Positions 1 to 5,549 of a stretch of 15,668 bases of DNA are shown in pieces (position 1 is the stretch's first letter; each line of letters begins with the position of its first letter). The DNA is from an uncultured Neisseriaceae bacterium (GTDB lineage: Bacteria; Pseudomonadota; Gammaproteobacteria; Burkholderiales; UBA11063). The stretch covers positions 1-15,668 of the forward strand of contig CALFYC010000206.1 in NCBI GenBank assembly GCA_937952895.1, given 5' to 3'. The translations under genes were made by a program, and so were the position numbers. The notes below the pieces were generated by a model. The model was not told the origin of the DNA. It made no database searches and saw only the letters and a program-made list of their open reading frames with translations.

Positions 1-51
1 AGATCTACACAGGCGAAGACACTCTTTCCCTACACGACGCTCTTCCGATCT
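1..51 (+). other. Illumina TruSeq P5/i5 adapter left on the contig end (artefact)
   Basis: This is synthetic sequence. Positions 1-10 match the 3' part of the P5 flow-cell arm, 11-18 (AGGCGAAG) are an 8-nt i5 index matching TruSeq D505, and 19-51 are the Read 1 primer site ending in GCTCTTCCGATCT. The genome starts at base 52. The segment should be trimmed, and no biological meaning should be drawn from it or from its junction with the tRNA. Confidence 0.98.
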
Positions 52-85
52 GGGGTCGCGGGTTCGAGTCCCGTCCGCTCCGCCA
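52..85 (+). tRNA. tRNA-Asp, 3' end only
   Basis: This is the last 34 nt of a tRNA gene. G52 is the end of the anticodon stem and 53-57 (GGGTC) the variable loop. The T-stem is 58-62 (GCGGG) paired with 70-74 (CCCGT), around the T-loop 63-69 (TTCGAGT). The acceptor 3' strand is 75-81, G82 is the discriminator base and 83-85 an encoded CCA. From memory it differs from E. coli tRNA-Asp at a single acceptor-stem base, and a G discriminator is a tRNA-Asp identity element. The 5' part and the anticodon were lost at the contig end, so the isotype is inferred from the 3' half. Confidence 0.85.
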
Positions 86-108
86 ATTTTTCAAAAAATA
101 AAAACAAA

Positions 109-354
109 TCAGGCCTTATTTAAATTTATCAAAGACCAATCTATCTTGATTTTAGGTTTCTTACATAAGAATTGATAATCAACTAAAGTGGAGAGTATAT
201 GCCCAATAAAATTGAATATATTTCCATGTCTAGGGTGAGATAGGTTTAGTTTATTTTTTAGAATATTAAATATATATTTTGGCATAAATTTTACACAAAA
301 ATCATCTATCATTAAGCATAACTTTACTATGCTAATAAAAGATCTCTTAAAAAG
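109..354 (-). pseudogene. Internally deleted IS transposase remnant, IS982-like
   Basis: The minus-strand frame is open from just after a stop at 355-357 to a stop at 109-111, with its first ATG at 312. The beginning (about VKLCLMIDDFCVKFMPKY) resembles the IDDFC-containing N-terminus of IS982-family transposases. The remainder (NLSHPRHGN, FIGHILSTL, QFLCKKPK) resembles the C-terminal S-RHRS, N-F, H-LS-L, Y-F, KKP pattern of the same family. The roughly 200 residues that should carry the catalytic acidic residues between these ends are missing. I read it as a dead copy with the ends joined. I found no convincing terminal inverted repeats or target duplication. It lies directly downstream of the tRNA. 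The family call is from memory of motifs and could be wrong; a chance ORF is possible. Confidence 0.45.
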
Positions 355-435
355 TTAGCTTGGTAACCAAAATTTTAGCAAGAGTTTTAATCATATGGGC
401 GTTTTTATTATCCTATTCCTAGCTCTATAACTGAT

Positions 436-2682
436 TTAAAAACCACTTCCACCGCCATTGTTTATTGATATGCCGATTCCATAACTAGTATTATTCCATG
501 AGTTACTACTTTCTACATATTGCCATATTAGGCCGCCTAAAGTTGTGGCATATAGATTTGCGCCATCAATGAATAGGATATTACTAATACCAGAATTATC
601 AATAGGATAATCATTTAGCTTGATCCAATAAGAGCCATTATATTTGAATATATTTCCATAATAAGTTCCTGCATATATACTATCTCCATAAGCTTTGACA
701 ACTTGAACAGCCGATCCGTCCAATGTTCCTAGGCCAAGGAGTTGCCAAGTGCTTGTATTTGCCGGATATTTCCATACAAATCCACCATTACCAGTTCCTG
801 CCGTTGCAGCATATAGATTACCCAAACTATCTAAAGATAATGATTGGATAGTAGTACTATCGATCGATCCTTCAGATCCTGAACCAGTCAGTTTTAACCA
901 TGTTCCATTGCTACTGCTATATTTCCATACTGTTCCATCATTAGGTTCAGAGTCAGTGTTTGCGTTAATACTTGCAAATAATTGTCCGCTGGAGCTGACA
1001 AGTAAGCTTGAAATTGTTGTATTTGAGATTGTGTCTTTTATTTTAGCCCAATTCCCAAAATTAATATTTGAACGTAAAACATTACCAGAAAAGGTTCCTG
1101 CATATATAATGCTTTCATACGTTACTAATGCATTTACACCAGAACTATCTATAGCTGAAATATTGCCAAGAACTGCCCATGTAGTACTATTTTGTGTGTA
1201 TTTATATACATTATTCAAAGTCCCTGCATAAAAATTACCACTATTATCTATGGTAGTAGAATAAACTGGGGTTCCATCCAATGCTCCTTTACCAATTGGT
1301 AACCATGCTTCATTATCATACTCATAAGCCATGCCAATTGATACACCTCCAGCATTCGATGTGCCAATAAAAAGATGATTGTTCTTTTCTGAAATTACTG
1401 AAACAGCACCATTATTTAATGTCCCAATTTGTCCCCATAACGGATTATTATAATGATATACCTGTCCATTAGCTTCACTTCCTTGTGTTCCAGCATAAAT
1501 ATCAGATTCGACTACAGTTAATGCCATTATTGCAGTATCATCAGGTTTTGCCCCTAACTGATTCCATGATGTTCCACCTAAATGCCGGTATACTTTACCG
1601 TTATTTGTTCCTGCAAAAACTTCAGTATTATTTACTGCAACAACATTTATTGAACCATCATTAAATGAACTAATTGCATTCCATGTTGTGCCTGTTATAT
1701 ATTTATATACCTGTCCATCTGTATCTCCATTGGTTGCAGCATATAAATCTCCACTACTATTAATTGCAATTGATTTAATGTTTGTGCCATCTGGCGAACC
1801 AAGAGATTGCCAATTACCATTGACATACTTAAAAACATCACCATCATTTTGGGTTCCAGCAAATATATTATTATTTGAATCAATTGCAAGTGCGTATATT
1901 GGGTTATTTAAAGTAACACCTAGTAAAGTCCATATGCTATTTTTATATATAAAAACATTACCAGCTTCAGTTGCAGCATAAATATTATTATTGCTATCAA
2001 CAGCTAAAATGTTTACCGAAGAGTTATCTAGAGAACCAGCCTGGCCGTTACCTGGTAACATTTCCCAATATCCTTTATTACTTTCATATTTAAATACTTT
2101 ACCAGCACCAAATCCATTAAATGTATTGCCAAATGTTCCTGCATAAATATTGTTGTTAGAATCAATAACCAAACCTTGAACTTGACTATCATCGATTACA
2201 CTTAAAGCAGAAGATCCAGGAAGTATAGTATTATTATTAAATACCAAGCCCCCCATATTGCCAAATAAAATACCTGTATTTGGAATTACTGTTATTGATT
2301 CGGAGTTTACTGATTCAATTCCTACAGCACTAGCAGAAAAAGTTGCTGAACCTGATGAAACTCCAGTAACTGTAGTAATACAAGAGCTTTCGGCGATTGA
2401 TAAAATACAATAATTTGGACTCACAGTTATAACTGAACTATTATTACTATTAATTATTACAGTTACTGATTCATTTGAAGGTCGGTTGCTAATACTAATC
2501 GTAAAATTTTCAGATTCATCTATATTTATATTTGACTTAGTAGGTGATGAAATTACTAATTGTTCTACATTGGGATTTGCAGTGGTAGAACTACTACCAT
2601 TATTGCAAGCTGTGAGAACTGAGAAAAATATTATTAAAGAAACAAGGCCAAATAACTTCAATTTACGATTAATCAATAACAT
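436..2682 (-). CDS. Surface-type lipoprotein with Ig-like domain and about 14-blade beta-propeller repeats
   Basis: The product has 748 aa. Residues 1-26 are a lipoprotein signal ending in the lipobox LTAC (lipidated Cys26). The +2 residue is Asn, not Asp, so outer-membrane sorting is expected. Residues about 38-133 form a serine/asparagine-rich Ig-like (BIg2-like) domain. From about 138 to the end there are 13 repeats of about 40-55 aa on the pattern 'A-DSNNNIYAGT...G.VFKY...W..LG...DGS'. A half repeat (ILFGNMGGLVF) precedes the first, so the total is about 14 blades, enough for two seven-bladed propellers. No catalytic domain is visible. The tail ends in a Gly/Ser stretch (NNGGGSGF). The start is supported by a strong SD (AAAAGGAG read on the minus strand, 2688-2695). 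The gene stands alone and faces the tRNA end. Its ligand and function are unknown; binding or adhesion is a guess. Confidence 0.88.
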   Translation of the reverse strand: MLLINRKLKLFGLVSLIIFFSVLTACNNGSSSTTANPNVEQLVISSPTKSNINIDESENFTISISNRPSNESVTVIINSNNSSVITVSPNYCILSIAESSCITTVTGVSSGSATFSASAVGIESVNSESITVIPNTGILFGNMGGLVFNNNTILPGSSALSVIDDSQVQGLVIDSNNNIYAGTFGNTFNGFGAGKVFKYESNKGYWEMLPGNGQAGSLDNSSVNILAVDSNNNIYAATEAGNVFIYKNSIWTLLGVTLNNPIYALAIDSNNNIFAGTQNDGDVFKYVNGNWQSLGSPDGTNIKSIAINSSGDLYAATNGDTDGQVYKYITGTTWNAISSFNDGSINVVAVNNTEVFAGTNNGKVYRHLGGTSWNQLGAKPDDTAIMALTVVESDIYAGTQGSEANGQVYHYNNPLWGQIGTLNNGAVSVISEKNNHLFIGTSNAGGVSIGMAYEYDNEAWLPIGKGALDGTPVYSTTIDNSGNFYAGTLNNVYKYTQNSTTWAVLGNISAIDSSGVNALVTYESIIYAGTFSGNVLRSNINFGNWAKIKDTISNTTISSLLVSSSGQLFASINANTDSEPNDGTVWKYSSSNGTWLKLTGSGSEGSIDSTTIQSLSLDSLGNLYAATAGTGNGGFVWKYPANTSTWQLLGLGTLDGSAVQVVKAYGDSIYAGTYYGNIFKYNGSYWIKLNDYPIDNSGISNILFIDGANLYATTLGGLIWQYVESSNSWNNTSYGIGISINNGGGSGF

Positions 2683-2999
2683 TTTATCTCCTTTTAAGAT
2701 AAGCTAGTAAGCGTGTATTATACACTAACTATTTTATGGTCTTTATACATTAAAAAAGTCATGTGGGTGAATCTTATAGATCCATTAACGGTTAAATATT
2801 CAAAATAACTTTCTTTCAAAATCATATGTTTTTTATTAATAATCACTATTTTAATTTTGATTATCTGAAATTTTTGTATTGAAAGAATACCCCTAAATAT
2901 TTTGGTTGTTTTACTAATAATAATATAACTATAATCCCTTTGACTTGTCAAGTGTATTTGCAGTCACAGATTATATTTATATTTAAAAAGGAAATCAAA
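2683..2999. other. Divergent intergenic region, 317 bases, no gene seen
   Basis: This region separates the minus-strand lipoprotein from the plus-strand cysteine-rich protein and must hold both promoters. It carries the minus-strand -10 box and SD near 2690-2722. On the plus side TTGTCA (2945-2950) lies 18 bases from GATTAT (2969-2974), a weak candidate promoter. The AAAGGAAA SD is near 2987-2994. A 77-codon minus-strand open frame here has no recognisable features and was not called. Confidence 0.5.
2688..2722 (-). promoter_or_regulatory. SD and putative -10 box of the 748-aa lipoprotein gene
   Basis: On the minus strand TATAAT occupies 2717-2722, inside the short palindrome GTGTATTATACAC (2713-2725). 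The SD AAAAGGAG is at 2688-2695, five bases before the ATG. No good -35 hexamer is seen at the expected spacing. The SD is solid and the promoter tentative. Confidence 0.4.
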
Positions 3000-3380
3000 A
3001 TGAAAAAAACAATATTATTAGCATTATCAATATCAACAATATCTTTTGCTGGGAATTCATTTGCCTCTGACATAAGTTGCCCACAAGATTGTTATCCCTT
3101 AAAGTTTGAGTGTACTGGAGCTCAAACAATGGATTATTCTTTTAGTGGAAATAGTGATTCATGTGGTTATGGAGTTACAAATAAGGGATCATTAATTTCA
3201 GGACAATCGAAGGTTTTTTGTGCTTCTAGTGGGACTGAAATTTCAGCAAATACTCAGGTTGGAGGTGGTAAAGCAAATGGGGTAATTGATGATCAAGGTG
3301 CTAAAATTACTTGTTCTGGCGCTGTTGGAGTTAGTGCTTCTTGTACAATTGAGCCATATAATGGTTTTTTTGCTAATTGA
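3000..3380 (+). CDS. Small secreted cysteine-rich protein, function unknown
   Basis: The product has 126 aa. The ATG at 3000 follows a good SD (AAAGG, 2987-2991) and begins a classic Sec signal peptide: Lys2-Lys3, a hydrophobic core, and a probable cleavage site after Ala22 (SFA before SD). An upstream TTG at 2940 in the same frame was rejected because it would place the signal peptide internally. The mature chain of about 104 residues has seven cysteines (two close together near the N-terminus in SCPQDC), many Ser and Gly, and no recognisable enzyme motif. The cysteines suggest a disulfide-stabilised periplasmic or exported protein; the odd number leaves one unpaired or used in a dimer. I do not recognise the family. 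It appears monocistronic. Confidence 0.8.
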   Translation: MKKTILLALSISTISFAGNSFASDISCPQDCYPLKFECTGAQTMDYSFSGNSDSCGYGVTNKGSLISGQSKVFCASSGTEISANTQVGGGKANGVIDDQGAKITCSGAVGVSASCTIEPYNGFFAN

Positions 3381-3445
3381 TTATAAAATGAAGTTATAAA
3401 TAACCTTAATTAAGCTATTTAGCAAACTATAAAATTAAATTTATT

Positions 3446-3491
3446 TGTCCATATGATAAGCATAAAGTAAAGATGGTTATTTATATGGACA
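3446..3491. terminator. Inverted repeat after the cysteine-rich protein gene, possible terminator
   Basis: TGTCCATAT (3446-3454) and ATATGGACA (3483-3491) are a perfect 9-bp inverted repeat, extendable by a G-U and an A-T pair inward, around a loop of about 24 nt. It is followed on the plus strand by TTTTAAATAT. The long loop and short T run make it a mediocre intrinsic terminator. It could equally be a relic repeat. Confidence 0.35.
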
Positions 3492-3618
3492 TTTTAAATA
3501 TATGTCTTGCATGTTCTAATCAAAAAATTATTCAAATTCTAAAATATTTTATACTTTTATACCTATATTTGATCATGAAGATTCTGACTTTATAATAAAT
3601 AAACGTCAGTTTGTTTAG

Positions 3619-3837
3619 TGTCGGGGAGATAATGAGGTTGGCCAGCTTGACGTTGTTGGATTAATGACTGGCTCCAAGGTTCCTTTTGACATTAGTGTTG
3701 GAATTTCAGAATTATTTAGAAGTGTATTTCTTACAACAAACACGAGCTGTGCGATTAGTATAAATAATAAAGCATATTGTTGTGGCAAGAATGATAAAGG
3801 TCAGATTAGAGATAATTTTAGATTAGATAGTGATTAG
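3619..3837 (+). pseudogene. RCC1-repeat protein remnant
   Basis: The frame 3619-3834, ending at TAG 3835-3837, gives about 72 residues that fit about 1.3 RCC1 repeats. It contains CRGDNEVGQL, a spacer ending in a VP-F-I element, NTSCAISINNKAYCCGKN and DKGQIRDN. Bacterial RCC1 units usually read CWGDN-GQLG, then HSCAI, then CWG-N-GQLGD. Here the Trp is Arg in the first unit (TGT CGG) and Cys in the second, and Gly-to-Asp and Gly-to-Arg replacements follow GQL and GQI. An in-frame TAG (3616-3618) lies immediately upstream, and further upstream the frame loses RCC1 similarity and has another stop. There is no signal peptide, and no SD before the internal ATG at 3664. This is the decayed end of a larger, probably seven-bladed, propeller protein. 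Confidence 0.7.
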
Positions 3838-4049
3838 CCTTTAATATATTTTAATAAAAATTTTTATTCTAAATGAAATCCAATAAATTGTTACTGCAGA
3901 TAGCTTTAATATGTAATTCTTCTAAAAATAATCACCTACTATTTACTGTGGACTTAGATATATTCATAAAATTTCGGTATAATTTTAATTTTAATTAAAT
4001 ATTTTTCTTTAATATAATTGACTGATTCAATTATAAGAAGGAGATTAAT
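3838..4049. other. AT-rich spacer with candidate -10 for the next gene
   Basis: AATAAAAA/TTTTTATT (3853-3868) is a perfect loop-less palindrome. TATAAT (4013-4018) lies 32 bases before the next ATG and is a plausible -10, but upstream there is only T/A-rich sequence without a clear -35. AAGGAG (4038-4043) is the SD of the next gene. No further RCC1 sequence is visible. Confidence 0.35.
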
Positions 4050-4406
4050 ATGGAAATAATTATGGTGGTAATACTTGTTGCAATCATTGCATTAATTGCT
4101 AAATTTTATTTTAGCCTTAATAGTAAGTGGCTAAGGAAAGGTTCAAAAGAATATTTTATTAATACAAATACTCAAGAATCCGCAAATGATTCTACAATAA
4201 AAGAAAGTAATAATAAATTTGATGGAGTAAATGTAAACCCTGAACATAAAGATAATAAATCTTCAACTAAAAATGGTAAAGTAGATAAAAATATTTTAGA
4301 TATAGCTCATGAATCATCGGTTAATCAAGGCGATTTGAATATTTCAAAAGTGAAAAAGCCAACGAAAAAAAGTGCAAATTCTAATACAAGTAAAACGAAA
4401 GAATAA
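4050..4406 (+). CDS. Small membrane-anchored hydrophilic lysine/asparagine-rich protein
   Basis: The product has 118 aa. Translation is well supported by a consensus SD, AAGGAG (4038-4043), six bases before the ATG. Residues about 3-23 (IIMVVILVAIIALIAKFYF) form one hydrophobic helix with no cleavage site. Residues 24-118 are entirely polar and low complexity (Asn, Lys, Ser, Thr, Asp), with a basic end (KVKKPTKKSANSNTSKTKE). There is no cysteine and no domain. The basic residues after the helix (KWLRKGSK) put the tail in the cytoplasm by the positive-inside rule. The family is not recognised. The overall design, a short anchor with a disordered charged tail, is all that can be said. Confidence 0.7.
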   Translation: MEIIMVVILVAIIALIAKFYFSLNSKWLRKGSKEYFINTNTQESANDSTIKESNNKFDGVNVNPEHKDNKSSTKNGKVDKNILDIAHESSVNQGDLNISKVKKPTKKSANSNTSKTKE

Positions 4407-4578
4407 TACTCCGTTTAGTATGTGATGGAGATTTTATAAGAGTAAATCAAAAATAGATGCTAAAATAAAATGGTTTTCTTTATCTATAGACTTATCAATT
4501 TTAAGTTATACTAATTGGCGGTAACAATTTTTGCTATCATTTTATTGTGTATTAAATATTTTTTAAAGAATGGAAAAT

Positions 4579-5100
4579 ATGAAAAGAAAATTTTTAGTAA
4601 TTCATCTATTGGTTTTAATGTGTGGAATCGCAAATGCTGTAAAATTGGACAGTTTTTGGAATTATACAAATGACAAAATTGTTATTGCGGAGTATATTGC
4701 GCCTACTTATGAGAGCTTATTAATATTGAGCCCCTGTATTAATTCAGAAAGTAAGGTGTCTTTAGATGGGTATCCAGAACGATTATCTGTGGTTCATATG
4801 AATAATTCAATTTGTCCATTAGTTAAGCCAGGGAATGCAATTTACCCAAGAGGGACTGATGTTGCTGCAATTTTTTCAATTACAACTAATGATTTGTCAC
4901 AAAGTCTAATAAGTTTATCTGCCGATGTGGTGACCAACCCTCCTGCGGTTAATCCAAATACGGTTTTATACGCATTTTGCTCTGACTTAACCAATATTCA
5001 TGTGAAATATAATAATTATATTGAGTCTACTGCATATGAATATTTACCTAATACGGATACTTGTACGTTTTTACTTTCTGATGAATCTAGAGCTAAGTAA
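4579..5100 (+). CDS. Secreted protein of unknown function
   Basis: The product has 173 aa from the ATG at 4579, chosen because AAAGAA (4565-4570) is properly spaced from it and it starts directly with MKRKF. A second ATG three codons earlier (4570) has the SD too close. Residues 1-20 are a Sec signal peptide ending in GIANA before VKLD. Cys15 lies in the signal and does not form a lipobox (VLMC has Met before Cys). The mature chain has four cysteines, which could form two disulfides, and is otherwise rich in Asn, Ser and Ile with a beta-like pattern. No family is recognised. It is followed by an inverted repeat at 5104-5135 that may end its transcript. Confidence 0.75.
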   Translation: MKRKFLVIHLLVLMCGIANAVKLDSFWNYTNDKIVIAEYIAPTYESLLILSPCINSESKVSLDGYPERLSVVHMNNSICPLVKPGNAIYPRGTDVAAIFSITTNDLSQSLISLSADVVTNPPAVNPNTVLYAFCSDLTNIHVKYNNYIESTAYEYLPNTDTCTFLLSDESRAK

Positions 5101-5103
5101 TTT

Positions 5104-5135
5104 TTAATGCGGAATTCTTAAAATTTCCGCATTAA
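5104..5135. terminator. 11-bp stem-loop between convergent genes
   Basis: TTAATGCGGAA (5104-5114) and TTCCGCATTAA (5125-5135) pair perfectly around a 10-nt loop. The stem lies four bases after the stop of the plus-strand secreted protein and five bases after the end of the minus-strand HTH gene, so it could end both transcripts. The plus-strand tail is only moderately T-rich (CTATTCATTTTTC). Confidence 0.55.
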
Positions 5136-5139
5136 CTAT

Positions 5140-5283
5140 TCATTTTTCAATTTGCGGATTTAATTCACTATAGATTATTGAACGATGAATTCCTAGTTCT
5201 TTTGCAATATCAACTATACTTGTTGAATCTACAATTCTTTTTGAAAGATAATATCTTTCTACCTGGGTGAGTTGTTTCCACAT
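5140..5283 (-). CDS. 47-aa HTH_38 protein, IS30-transposase N-terminus type
   Basis: The minus-strand ATG at 5283 is preceded by the SD AAGGA with a seven-base spacer. The frame runs 47 codons to TGA at 5140-5142. The product starts MWKQLTQVERYYLSKRI and continues with DIAKELGIHRSIIYSEL. This matches the N-terminal helix-turn-helix of IS30-family transposases (L-T-ER--I, then IA--LGR--STI-REI). The recognition helix is HRSIIYSEL. A full IS30 transposase has about 300-380 aa with a DDE core, and nothing of that core follows. Either this is a truncated IS remnant, or a surviving stand-alone DNA-binding peptide. The intact SD and undamaged HTH favour calling it as a gene, with moderate confidence in expression. 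Confidence 0.6.
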   Translation of the reverse strand: MWKQLTQVERYYLSKRIVDSTSIVDIAKELGIHRSIIYSELNPQIEK

Positions 5284-5549
5284 TTTTTAATCCTTGTAGT
5301 CACTAAAATAACATAGATTATAAATCTGGCTCTCACCCTTTATCTTTAATTCTTAATTTTGTTGCATTTCATTTTTCATTTTGCGATAATAAATTACTAT
5401 ATTAAGAATGAGATTCATTAATATTACTTATAAAGACCCATACAATGTTTGATTATTATTATATTATATGATATAATTTTCTGATGATTTTTTGGTCTAA
5501 AATTATAAAAAACTTAGATTTTCAAATTGACTTATATATGGAGGATTTA
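5284..5549. other. Divergent region between the HTH gene and the Asp-box propeller gene
   Basis: This is an AT-rich divergent spacer of 266 bases. It carries the minus-strand AAGGA SD just above 5283 and the propeller-gene promoter at 5449-5477. No IS30 transposase sequence is seen upstream of the HTH gene either, so the HTH is not the tail of a larger minus-strand frame. Confidence 0.5.
5449..5477 (+). promoter_or_regulatory. Sigma70-type promoter with extended -10, upstream of the Asp-box propeller gene
   Basis: TTGATT (5449-5454) is separated by 17 bases from TATAAT (5472-5477), which is preceded by TGA at 5469-5471 (TGnTATAAT extended -10). Transcription should start near 5484, leaving a leader of about 65 nt before the ATG at 5550. 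The block TATGATATAAT recurs exactly at the mla operon promoter. Confidence 0.65.

Noticed and set aside
749..1231. 160-codon plus-strand open frame
   Set aside because: It lies wholly antisense to the propeller lipoprotein gene, has no SD, and its proline/valine-rich product mirrors the repeats on the other strand.
1688..1981. 97-codon plus-strand open frame
   Set aside because: Antisense shadow of the same repeat gene, with no SD or recognisable product.
2486..2707. 73-codon plus-strand open frame over the lipoprotein gene start
   Set aside because: Antisense to the signal peptide and Ig-like region of the lipoprotein; no translation signal.
2718..2951. 77-codon minus-strand open frame in the divergent spacer
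   Set aside because: Basic, AT-driven composition, no SD, no motif, and it would cover both promoters.
5484..5549. Longer start (ATG at 5484) for the Asp-box propeller, possibly leaderless
   Set aside because: It falls on the predicted transcription start and lacks an SD. The ATG at 5550 has a GGAGG SD and places the signal peptide at the N-terminus.
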